From Gilvimarinus polysaccharolyticus (GTDB lineage Bacteria > Pseudomonadota > Gammaproteobacteria > Pseudomonadales > Cellvibrionaceae): a DNA stretch of 64,000 nt. Below are positions 42,063 through 51,738 of the stretch, piece by piece. The translations under genes and the position numbers were made by a program. The stretch lies in contig NZ_LFIJ01000002.1 in assembly GCF_001187555.1 (NCBI RefSeq), positions 1,178,545-1,242,544 on the forward strand, read 5' to 3'. The notes under the pieces were generated by a model. That model did not search any database and was not told the origin of the DNA. It saw only the letters and a program-made list of their open reading frames with translations. Within the stretch, counting starts at the first letter, position 1, and every line of letters begins with the position of its first letter.

Positions 42063-43934
42063 ATGGCTAAAATTAAGCTGTTAAGCCCCCGCCTTGCTAA
42101 CCAGATAGCCGCCGGTGAGGTGGTCGAGCGACCTTCGTCTGTGGTTAAAGAGTTGTTAGAGAACAGTCTAGATGCTGGCGCTACCCGCTTAGATGTCGAG
42201 GTTGAAGACGGCGGCGTTAAATTAATGCGCGTACGCGACAATGGCTCGGGTGTTGATAAAGAAGACCTCGCTATGGCGTTGTCGCGTCACGCCACCAGTA
42301 AAATCACCGACTTGGACGATCTTGAAGCCGTAGCAACCTTGGGGTTTCGTGGTGAGGCGCTGGCGAGTATTAGCTCGGTGGCGCGCTTGGCGTTAACCAG
42401 CGCGACCGATGAATCGGGTGCTGGCTGGCAAGTGGTGGCCGAGGGCCGCGATATGGAAGCTGAGCTTTCGCCTGCGCCGCACCCGCGCGGTGCTACGGTA
42501 GAAGTGCGAGATTTATTTTTTAACACTCCCGCACGACGCAAATTTTTGCGCACCGAAAAAACTGAATACAATCACTTAGAAGATGTGGTTAAACGTTTGG
42601 CGTTGTCGCGGTTTGATGTTGCTTTTAGCTTGCGCCATAACGGCCGTGCAATTCACAACTGGCGTCCTGGCACCGGTCAGGCTGACTGTGAGCGCCGCGT
42701 TGCCCAGGTGTGCGGCCCAGCGTTTATGGAAAACGCCGTGCACTTGGATATCGAGCGCGCAGGGTTGCGGTTGTGGGGGTGGGTGGCGCTGCCGACTTTC
42801 TCGCGTTCACAAGCCGACTTACAGCATTTTTACGTTAATGGACGTTCGATCCGCGATAAGCTGGTGAGCCACGCGGTGCGCCAAGCGTATCAAGATGTTT
42901 TGTACCACGGCCGCCATCCGGCGTACGTTTTATATTTAGAGGTAGATCCGGCGACGGTGGATGTGAATGTGCACCCCACCAAGCACGAGGTGCGCTTTCG
43001 CGATGGCCGCACCGTACACAATTTTATCTTTAGCTCACTGCATCACGCATTGGCCGAGGTTACGCCCGGCGCCATGCTCGAACGCGAGCGGGTCGAGGCC
43101 GAAAAAGCACCGGATAACGCCGCCGGACAAATGTCACAGCAATCGGCTATGGCGTTGTCGGGACGCGCATTTGAGTCGCCGCGTCCAGAGGGTGATTGGC
43201 GCGCTAATTATTTCCCTGCGGCGATGGGCGATGGCTCTGCCGGCGTGGCCCAAACGCAACCTCAGGGTTATGCGCCTGCGGCCGGTGGTGGCACCACGGC
43301 CTCGACATCGATGAATCGCTTGGCAGATATTGGCGATGTCGATGGTGAAGTACCGCCATTGGGGTTTGCTATTGCTCAGCTAAAAGGCATTTACATCTTG
43401 GCCGAGAATGCTCAGGGGTTAATTATTGTCGATATGCATGCGGCCCACGAGCGTATTACTTACGAGCGAATGAAAACTTCATTTGCCGAAGGCCGAATTC
43501 AGGCGCAACCGTTGTTGGTGCCGGCAACCTTGGCGGTCAGCGAAAAAGAAGCTGCGTGCGCCGAAGACCATCCAGACACCTTTGCCGCCCTGGGTTTTGA
43601 GTTGCAGCGTGCCGGGCCAGAGTCGTTGTTGATTCGCCAGATGCCCTCTATTTTGCACGGCGCTAAGGTGGATCAATTAGTGCGCGATGTACTGAGTGAT
43701 TTAATTGAGCACGGTGCGAGTGAGCGCTTGGGGCAACATGTGAATGAAATTCTCTCGACCATGGCGTGTCATGGGTCGGTGCGAGCCAACCGTCGCCTTA
43801 CCATCCCCGAGATGAACGCGTTATTGCGTGATATGGAGGCCACCGAGCGCAGTGGCCAGTGTAATCACGGCCGGCCTACTTGGGCGCTGCAGTCGCTCGA
43901 TGAGTTGGATAAGCTGTTTATGCGCGGGCAATAA
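42063..43934 (+). CDS. mutL: DNA mismatch repair protein MutL
   Basis: 623 residues. The GHKL ATPase N-terminus has [18 protein letters not shown] and [13 protein letters not shown]. The C-terminal domain holds [12 protein letters not shown], which fits the endonuclease motif (D-x-H-A-x2-E-x4-E), unlike the MutH-dependent MutL of E. coli. It therefore probably nicks the new strand itself, as in Pseudomonas. A long Gly/Ala/Ser-rich linker separates the domains (near residues 350-420). miaA follows after two bases. Confidence 0.97.
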   Translation: MAKIKLLSPRLANQIAAGEVVERPSSVVKELLENSLDAGATRLDVEVEDGGVKLMRVRDNGSGVDKEDLAMALSRHATSKITDLDDLEAVATLGFRGEALASISSVARLALTSATDESGAGWQVVAEGRDMEAELSPAPHPRGATVEVRDLFFNTPARRKFLRTEKTEYNHLEDVVKRLALSRFDVAFSLRHNGRAIHNWRPGTGQADCERRVAQVCGPAFMENAVHLDIERAGLRLWGWVALPTFSRSQADLQHFYVNGRSIRDKLVSHAVRQAYQDVLYHGRHPAYVLYLEVDPATVDVNVHPTKHEVRFRDGRTVHNFIFSSLHHALAEVTPGAMLERERVEAEKAPDNAAGQMSQQSAMALSGRAFESPRPEGDWRANYFPAAMGDGSAGVAQTQPQGYAPAAGGGTTASTSMNRLADIGDVDGEVPPLGFAIAQLKGIYILAENAQGLIIVDMHAAHERITYERMKTSFAEGRIQAQPLLVPATLAVSEKEAACAEDHPDTFAALGFELQRAGPESLLIRQMPSILHGAKVDQLVRDVLSDLIEHGASERLGQHVNEILSTMACHGSVRANRRLTIPEMNALLRDMEATERSGQCNHGRPTWALQSLDELDKLFMRGQ

Positions 43935-43936
43935 TA

Positions 43937-44914
43937 GTGAGCGATTACAAACCCCAGGTGATATTTTTAATGGGGCCTACTGCCTCGGGTAAAACAGATC
44001 TAGCGATTGGCTTGCGCGAGCACTTGCCGGTCGAGCTGGTAAGTGTTGATTCGACCTTGGTGTACCGAGGTATGGATATCGGCACGGCGAAACCGAGCGC
44101 GGCCGAGCAAGCGGCCGCACCACATCGCTTAATAGATATTCGCGATCCGGCCGAACCCTATTCGGCTGCCGATTTTGTCAGTGATGCCGAGCGCGAAGTT
44201 GCCGATATTCACGCTGCGGGGCGGATTCCGCTGTTGGTTGGTGGCACCATGCTGTACTTTAAGGCTCTGTTAGATGGCTTGGCGCCTATGCCGGCAGCCG
44301 ACTCGGCGGTACGCGAGCGGATTGAGCAAGATGCCAGCGAACATGGCTGGGAGTGGGTGCATCGTCGACTGGCCGAGGTTGACCCTAAGATGGCCGCCGA
44401 GATTCACCCGAACCACTCTCAACGGTTATCGCGCGCGCTTGAGGTGTACTTGAGTTCTGGGCAAACAATGACCGAGCTGCGCGAGCAGCAGGCGCGCAGC
44501 CGGGGCCCGTTATTTACCGATCGCTTTAATTTAACGCAATTAGTGATCGCTCCGCGCGAGCGCAGCGTATTACATGGACGCATTGAGCAGCGTTTTAGCG
44601 CGATGATTGCCGCCGGTTTGGTGGCCGAGGTCGAGGCTTTGTATCATCGCGGCGATCTGCACAGTGATCTTCCTGCGATTCGCGCGGTGGGTTATCGTCA
44701 GGTGTGGGATTACCTCGAAGGGCGTTTATCTTACGATGAAATGATTGAGCGCGGAGTGATCGCTACCCGCCAGTTAGCTAAGCGTCAATTCACATGGTTA
44801 CGTGGTTGGGAGGGGGCAAATTGGCTATTCAGTCAAAATATTGCAGGAAAAACCTATTCTCGTGAAGAAATAGTACGATTTAGCTTGAATTACATGCCAT
44901 CGGGGGCCATATAA
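43937..44914 (+). CDS. miaA: tRNA dimethylallyltransferase
   Basis: 325 residues from a GTG two bases after the mutL stop. The P-loop is [11 protein letters not shown]. The segments [19 protein letters not shown] and [18 protein letters not shown] are diagnostic. MiaA adds dimethylallyl to A37 of tRNAs that read UNN codons, the first step of ms2i6A. It is coupled to mutL and followed by hfq after about 100 bases that include the likely hfq promoter. Confidence 0.97.
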   Translation: MSDYKPQVIFLMGPTASGKTDLAIGLREHLPVELVSVDSTLVYRGMDIGTAKPSAAEQAAAPHRLIDIRDPAEPYSAADFVSDAEREVADIHAAGRIPLLVGGTMLYFKALLDGLAPMPAADSAVRERIEQDASEHGWEWVHRRLAEVDPKMAAEIHPNHSQRLSRALEVYLSSGQTMTELREQQARSRGPLFTDRFNLTQLVIAPRERSVLHGRIEQRFSAMIAAGLVAEVEALYHRGDLHSDLPAIRAVGYRQVWDYLEGRLSYDEMIERGVIATRQLAKRQFTWLRGWEGANWLFSQNIAGKTYSREEIVRFSLNYMPSGAI

Positions 44915-45016
44915 TATAACTGTGAAAATCCTAGTCAGTTTTCATACTTATCCTCGCCCCCTTTCTGGGCAACCTGAAAGACTTAGGCGTATCTTTATTA
45001 TTTAAAGGAGAAAAAG

Positions 45017-45283
45017 ATGTCAAAAGGGCACAGCTTACAAGACCCTTACTTGAACGTGCTGCGTAAAGAGCGTGTTCCAGTATCAATTTACCTAGTTAAT
45101 GGTATCAAGTTGCAAGGCCAGGTCGAATCATTTGACCAGTTTGTGGTGTTGCTGAAAAATACGGTCAGCCAAATGGTGTATAAGCACGCCATTTCTACGG
45201 TTGTGCCGTCACGTGCTGTTCGTGTGCCACTGCTTAACCCTGCCGAAGGCGAGGGTGAAGGCGATGAAGGGCATGACGAATAA
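45017..45283 (+). CDS. hfq: RNA chaperone Hfq
   Basis: 88 residues with a strong AAAGGAG ribosome site. The Sm1 motif is [20 protein letters not shown] and the Sm2 motif [13 protein letters not shown], with the proximal-face residues (QDP, YKH) intact. The C-tail is short and acidic ([12 protein letters not shown]). Hfq hexamers pair sRNAs with mRNAs. The order miaA-hfq-hflX is conserved. Confidence 0.98.
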   Translation: MSKGHSLQDPYLNVLRKERVPVSIYLVNGIKLQGQVESFDQFVVLLKNTVSQMVYKHAISTVVPSRAVRVPLLNPAEGEGEGDEGHDE

Positions 45284-45303
45284 CTAACCTTTGAGGTAAG
45301 TCA

Positions 45304-46629
45304 TTGTTTTTTGATCGTCCCGATTCAGGTGAACTGGCGGTGCTGGTTCACCTGGATATCTCTAGTGGCCAAGAGCCCGAAGACCCCCGCGAATTTGAAG
45401 AGCTAGTCCTGTCCGCCGGTGGTGATCCGATCACCATGGTGTTTGGCTCGCGTGCGCGTCCCCATGCTAAATATTTTGTGGGTACGGGCAAGCTGGCTGA
45501 GCTGCAGGAGCTGGTGATTGAGCACGAGGCTGAGTTGGTTATCTTTAATCATACGCTCAGCCCGTCCCAAGAGCGTAACCTAGAGCAGGCGTTAGAGTGT
45601 CGCGTGTTAGACCGCACAGGTCTAATTCTGGACATTTTTGCCCAGCGAGCCCGCACCTTTGAAGGTAAATTGCAGGTCGAGCTGGCGCAGCTTAGGCATA
45701 TGTCGACTCGCCTTGTGCGTGGCTGGACTCACCTTGAGCGCCAAAAAGGTGGTATCGGCTTACGTGGCCCAGGTGAAACTCAGCTTGAAACCGACCGCCG
45801 ATTATTGCGTGGCCGGCTCAGCACAATCGAAAAACGCTTAGCTAAAGTACGCACTCAGCGCGAGCAGGGCCGGCGTGCACGTCAGCGTGCCGCCATCCCT
45901 ACAGTATCGCTGGTGGGTTATACCAACGCCGGTAAGTCGACGCTGTTTAACCGTATTACGGGCGCTGAGGTCTACGCCGAAAACCAGCTGTTTGCGACAC
46001 TCGATCCGACCATGCGCCGGGTTGAGTTGGATGACATCGGCGCGATGATCTTGGCCGATACTGTGGGCTTTATCAGTCACTTGCCGCACAAGTTGGTCGA
46101 GGCGTTTAGGGCAACGCTGGAAGAGGCGGCTAGCTCTAATCTGCTGTTGCATGTCATTGATGCGCCAGCCGAGGAGCGCCTACACAATATCGAGCAAGTC
46201 GACGATGTGCTGGAGGAAATTGGCGCCTCGGAGTTGCCGCAAATACGGGTTTACAACAAAATCGATTTAATGGGGTTGGAGCCACGTATTGATCGTGACG
46301 ATGCCGGCAGCCCCGTTGCGGTATGGCTCTCGGCGCAAACCGGAGCGGGCTGTGAGTTGCTGCAACAGGCGATATCGGAGCTGTTGGGCGAGGAGATTGT
46401 TCAGGGTGAGTTGATTTTGACTCCCGCCGATGGTCGCTTGCGTGCGCGTTTGTTTGAACAAAATGCCATTAGCGATGAGCGTTATCGTGATGATGGCTCG
46501 AGTGTTGTTGATTTGCGTATTCCAGCAAGCGATTTATTGCGTATTTTAAGTGCCGTAAAAGTGTCGTTTACCGAGTTAAATTGGGTGGCTGACGTCGAGC
46601 TACCGCAGCAGTTGGTTAGTAACTTTTAG
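45304..46629 (+). CDS. hflX: Ribosome-associated GTPase HflX
   Basis: 441 residues from a TTG at 45304, a few bases after a TGAGGTAAG site. An N-terminal HflX domain (VFGSRARPHAKYFVGTGK) precedes the Obg-type GTPase: G1 VGYTNAGKSTLFN, G3 DTVGFISHLPH, G4 NKIDLM. HflX splits stalled or heat-stressed 70S ribosomes. It is co-directional with hfq 20 bases upstream, in the classic cluster. Confidence 0.96.
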   Translation: MFFDRPDSGELAVLVHLDISSGQEPEDPREFEELVLSAGGDPITMVFGSRARPHAKYFVGTGKLAELQELVIEHEAELVIFNHTLSPSQERNLEQALECRVLDRTGLILDIFAQRARTFEGKLQVELAQLRHMSTRLVRGWTHLERQKGGIGLRGPGETQLETDRRLLRGRLSTIEKRLAKVRTQREQGRRARQRAAIPTVSLVGYTNAGKSTLFNRITGAEVYAENQLFATLDPTMRRVELDDIGAMILADTVGFISHLPHKLVEAFRATLEEAASSNLLLHVIDAPAEERLHNIEQVDDVLEEIGASELPQIRVYNKIDLMGLEPRIDRDDAGSPVAVWLSAQTGAGCELLQQAISELLGEEIVQGELILTPADGRLRARLFEQNAISDERYRDDGSSVVDLRIPASDLLRILSAVKVSFTELNWVADVELPQQLVSNF

Positions 46630-46780
46630 TGGTGTGTAAGTTTTACGTTGCAAGTTCACCTGCGACGCCTAGTATTTGCTAGAATTCAATAGCAGACTTA
46701 AAAACCGAATCTTCAGGTAAGCGCAAAGGGCGGATTAGCTCCTTGTGCTTACCTTTTATTTTAATGACTGGAGTAAACCT

Positions 46781-47938
46781 ATGGCCTGGAATGAACCGGG
46801 AGGCGGTGATAAAGACCCTTGGGGCAACCGCAACAGAAATAAAAATGATGGTCCACCAGATCTTGATGAAGCCTTAAAAAAACTGCAAGAAAAGCTCGGC
46901 GGCCTATTTGGCGGCTCGAATAAAAACAATGGTAGCAACGGTGGTGGCAGTGGCGGCAGTTTTGTCGTTCTTATTGTTGCTGCGCTCATTGTGGGTAGCT
47001 TGCTGTACGCGTTTGCCGGTTTTTATCAGGTCGATGAAAAAGAGCGTGCTGTGGTGCTGCGTTTTGGTGCCTTTCACGAAATCAAGCAGCCAGGGTTAAG
47101 CTGGAACGCGCCCTTGGTGACTGAAGTCTTTGTCGTTAACGTCACCGAAGAACGTCAGTATCCGAGTCGTGGGCTGATGCTGACCGAGGATGAAAGTATT
47201 GTTGAGTTGCCTATTACTGTGCAGTACAACGTCAACGATGTTCAGTCGTATGTGCTTAATGTACGCTCTCCTGAAGAGAGCTTACGTCATGCAGCCGATT
47301 CAGCTTTACGTCATGTGGTGGGCTCGACCGAGCTGGAGCAAGTGTTGTCGGAAGGTCGTAACAAGATCGCCATTGAAGTAAAAAAGCGTCTGCAGGATTA
47401 TCTTGATAGTTACGGTACCGGTATTCTGGTGCGTGGCGTTATCATTCAAGAAGGGCGCCCACCCGAGGAAGTTCGTGCCGCCTTTGATGATGTTATTAAA
47501 GCCAAAGAAGATGAAGAGCGGCTAAAAAATGAAGCGCAAGCCTATGCTAATAGCGTAGTGCCTGGTGCTCGCGGTCGCTCGCAACGTTTGCTAGAAGAGG
47601 CCGAGGCCTACCGCGCTGAGGTGACAAGCCGCGCCGAAGGTGAAACCTCACGCTTCTTGAATCTCTTGGCCGAGTACAAAAAAGCCCCCAAAGTTACCCG
47701 TGAGCGCTTGTATATCGAGACGTTAGAGCAGGTAATGACCAACTCCTCCAAGGTGTTGGTGGATGTTGAAGGCGGCAATAACATGATGTATTTGCCGTTG
47801 GATAAAATGGTACAAGAGGGTGCCAGTGCGAGTAATCCAGCGCGCGCGACACTGACCCAAGATCAATTGCGTCAGATCAGTGATTATGTGTCACGCCAGC
47901 TTGGCCGCGACAACAATGCTCGTCAGGGGGTGCGCTAA
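46781..47938 (+). CDS. hflK: FtsH protease modulator HflK
   Basis: 385 residues from the ATG at 46781 with GGAG before it; the open frame extends 12 codons upstream but without support. The cytoplasmic N-tail is Gly/Asn/Lys-rich, a membrane helix follows (SFVVLIVAALIVGSLLYAFA), then an SPFH/band-7 domain (FYQVDEKERAVVLRFGAF ... RGVIIQEGRPPEEVRAAFDD). HflK and HflC form a periplasmic cage around the FtsH protease. It overlaps hflC by one base. Confidence 0.96.
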   Translation: MAWNEPGGGDKDPWGNRNRNKNDGPPDLDEALKKLQEKLGGLFGGSNKNNGSNGGGSGGSFVVLIVAALIVGSLLYAFAGFYQVDEKERAVVLRFGAFHEIKQPGLSWNAPLVTEVFVVNVTEERQYPSRGLMLTEDESIVELPITVQYNVNDVQSYVLNVRSPEESLRHAADSALRHVVGSTELEQVLSEGRNKIAIEVKKRLQDYLDSYGTGILVRGVIIQEGRPPEEVRAAFDDVIKAKEDEERLKNEAQAYANSVVPGARGRSQRLLEEAEAYRAEVTSRAEGETSRFLNLLAEYKKAPKVTRERLYIETLEQVMTNSSKVLVDVEGGNNMMYLPLDKMVQEGASASNPARATLTQDQLRQISDYVSRQLGRDNNARQGVR

Positions 47939-48813
47939 TGTCTAATCGTTCATTTTTAGGCTTGATCGCCATTATTATCCTGTTCGCAGTTGGTGCTAAC
48001 AGCGTGTATATCGTTTCGGAATACGAGCGTGCTGTGGTGCTGCGCTTTGGTAAGCTGATTAATCCCGATGTAGCCCCTGGGTTGCACGTAAAGGTGCCGT
48101 TTGCCGATAAGCTGCGTAAGTTTGATGGTCGTATTTTGACCACAGATGCTAAACCCGAAAGCTTTTACACCATTGAGAATAAGCGTTTGATTGTCGATTC
48201 TTACTCTAAGTGGCGTATTCACGATGTACAAAAGTACTACAAAGCCTCTGGTGGTGATGAGGCGGCTGCGGCTAATCTGTTGGCTAACCGGGTGGCGAAT
48301 GAGCTGCGCAACCAAGTGGGTAGCCGTACGTTACACGAGGTAGTCTCGGGTAAGCGCGACGAGTTAATGCTTGACTTAACCGCAGAGCTAAACAGCATCG
48401 CCCACGAGTTATTAGGTATTGAGGTGCTGGATATTCGTGTTAAGCGTATCGATCTACCTGTAGACGTGAGCCAATCGGTATTTGATCGGATGTCTGCTGA
48501 CCGCGAAAAAGAAGCCCGTGAATACCGCGCAAAAGGTGCCGAGCAAGCTGAGGTGATTCGTGCCGACGCTGATCGCCAAGTGTCTGTACTTGAAGCTAAC
48601 GCCTATCGCGAGGCTGAGAAGATTCGTGGTAAGGGTGATGCCACCGCGGCGGCTACCTTTGCCGAGGCATATCAGCAAGATGCCGATTTTTACGCATTTG
48701 TGCGTTCTTTAACGGCTTATAAGAACTCGTTTACCAATAAGAGCGACTTAATGGTGGTTGACCCAGAAAGCGAATTCTTTCGATACTTAAAAGATCCGCA
48801 AGGCAAAAAATAG
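47938..48813 (+). CDS. hflC: FtsH protease modulator HflC
   Basis: 291 residues. The start codon shares one base with the hflK stop (TAATG), so translation is coupled. One N-terminal membrane helix (GLIAIIILFAVGANSVYIV) is followed by the SPFH domain (SEYERAVVLRFGKLINPDV) and a coiled region (EYRAKGAEQAEVIRADADRQ). It pairs with HflK. A GAAA-loop terminator follows. Confidence 0.96.
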   Translation: MSNRSFLGLIAIIILFAVGANSVYIVSEYERAVVLRFGKLINPDVAPGLHVKVPFADKLRKFDGRILTTDAKPESFYTIENKRLIVDSYSKWRIHDVQKYYKASGGDEAAAANLLANRVANELRNQVGSRTLHEVVSGKRDELMLDLTAELNSIAHELLGIEVLDIRVKRIDLPVDVSQSVFDRMSADREKEAREYRAKGAEQAEVIRADADRQVSVLEANAYREAEKIRGKGDATAAATFAEAYQQDADFYAFVRSLTAYKNSFTNKSDLMVVDPESEFFRYLKDPQGKK

Positions 48814-48862
48814 GCGATTTATCGCTCAACATTTGCCACAGAAAGATGGTAAAATCCCCCAG

Positions 48863-48887
48863 CCGGGCCGAAAGGCCCGGTTTTTTT
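48863..48887 (+). terminator. Rho-independent terminator after hflC
   Basis: CCGGGCC (48863-48869) pairs with GGCCCGG (48874-48880) around a GAAA tetraloop, followed by T7. It ends the hfq-hflXKC unit, so hisZ needs its own promoter in 48888-49038. Confidence 0.95.
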
Positions 48888-49038
48888 GCGTCAGGATGGT
48901 AGCTTTACATCTATAACCTGATAAGCGCGGTGCGTTAGGTGCTTTTACCCGTTACCGCTGTCTCATCTGCATAAACCTTTTGCCTACTCGCTTGTAAAAG
49001 CCGTTGGCTGAACGTAAAACGAACCGACAGAGTCTGTT

Positions 49039-50226
49039 ATGACTTACGCCGATCGCTGGCTGTTGCCTGATGGGGTGGAAGAAATTCTCCCTGCTGAGGC
49101 TCGGCCTATAGAACTATTGCGCCGCAGGTTGCTGGAGCTTTACCGCACCTGGGGTTACGACATGGTGATTCCGCCGCTTTTGGAATACACCGATTCATTG
49201 CTTATTGGCTTGGGCCGCGACGTAGATTTGCTGACGTTTAAAGTCACCGATCAACTCAGTGGTCGCACCTTAGGGATACGCGCCGATATCACCCCGCAAA
49301 TAGCCCGAATGGATGCCCATAGCTATAAGCGTGAAGGTGCCAGTCGGTTGTGTTATGCCGGCCACGTGGTGCACACCAAGCCTAAAAATCCGCTCGCGAC
49401 TCGCACCCCGATACAAGCTGGGGTAGAGCTGTACGGTGAGCCGGGTTTACCGGCCGATGCCGAGGTGGTGTCGCTGCTGGCCGAATCGCTGCGTACTGCG
49501 GGTCTGCCACGTTTACATATTGATTTAGGCCACGTGGGTATTTATCGCGCGTTAATGGCTAAAGTCGATGTGGCGCCGGAGCTAAAAGAAGCGTTTTTTG
49601 CCATGCTGCAACGCAAAGCCGTGGCCGAGATCGAACAGTGGGTGGCCGATAACATCAACGCGCCGGCTATTGCCAAAGTGCTGTTGGCATTGCCGAGCTT
49701 GGCTGGGGGCCGCGAGGTTCTTGCGCGCGCGCGGGAGTTGTTTGCCGCTGTCGCTAGCGATGCCGTTACTGCGGTAGATCAGTTGGCGGGTATCGCCGAT
49801 GTTATCGAGCAGCGTTATCCCGAAGTTGAGTTATATTTTGACTTGGGAGAGCTGCGCGGTTACCACTATTTAACCGGTTTAGTCTTTGCTGCATTTGCGC
49901 CAGGTTATGGCAACCCCATCGCCAGCGGTGGACGCTATGATCATATTGGTGAGGTGTTTGGCCGTCGCCGCCCAGCCACAGGTTTTGCGGTCGATATTAC
50001 CGCTTTATCCAAGTTAGGGTTGTTGAGCGCCGCGCCCAGCCAGTTGGTTGGAGTGGTTAACGACGGCAGCGCCGAGCAATGGGCGGCTATTGGCGTCTTG
50101 CGGGAAAAAGGCGAGCGTGTTGTTAGCGCCGAATCGCGCGCTGCATTAGTAGAGCTTGGTTGCGATCAAGAATTGGTAAAAAAAGGCGAGCAATACCAAA
50201 CGGTAGCGTTTCAAGCTGCGGTTTAA
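49039..50226 (+). CDS. hisZ: ATP phosphoribosyltransferase regulatory subunit
   Basis: 395 residues. HisZ is a catalytically dead histidyl-tRNA synthetase paralogue that activates the short form of HisG for the first step of histidine synthesis. The class II synthetase-like fold shows in LPDGVEEILPAEARPIELLR, GRTLGIRADITPQIARMDAH and the motif-3-like GNPIASGGRYDHIGEVFG. HisG is elsewhere. The hflC-hisZ-purA order is as in Pseudomonas. purA follows after 44 bases. Confidence 0.95.
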   Translation: MTYADRWLLPDGVEEILPAEARPIELLRRRLLELYRTWGYDMVIPPLLEYTDSLLIGLGRDVDLLTFKVTDQLSGRTLGIRADITPQIARMDAHSYKREGASRLCYAGHVVHTKPKNPLATRTPIQAGVELYGEPGLPADAEVVSLLAESLRTAGLPRLHIDLGHVGIYRALMAKVDVAPELKEAFFAMLQRKAVAEIEQWVADNINAPAIAKVLLALPSLAGGREVLARARELFAAVASDAVTAVDQLAGIADVIEQRYPEVELYFDLGELRGYHYLTGLVFAAFAPGYGNPIASGGRYDHIGEVFGRRRPATGFAVDITALSKLGLLSAAPSQLVGVVNDGSAEQWAAIGVLREKGERVVSAESRAALVELGCDQELVKKGEQYQTVAFQAAV

Positions 50227-50237
50227 TAGGTCATTGA

Positions 50238-51566
<1,329 letters not shown>

Positions 51567-51588
51567 CTGTAGTCGTCGCACTTAAAGG

Positions 51589-51617
51589 TTGGGGTTGGCG
51601 TGTTTCGTCAGCCCCAA
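51589..51617 (+). terminator. Probable terminator after purA
   Basis: TTGGGGTTG (51589-51597) pairs with CAGCCCCAA (51609-51617), nine pairs with one G-T, and can extend two pairs further inward. The T-rich tail is weak (TGTTGTATTAAT). Confidence 0.6.
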
Positions 51618-51738
51618 TGTTGTATTAATAGATTCAATCGCTCTTACCTCTTATCCTAGTAAGTTGATAAAAATTTATTTAGGTGTATGTCTGTACAGTC
51701 CTTGTATATTTTAACGCCACAACCCCAAGCTGTTACTT

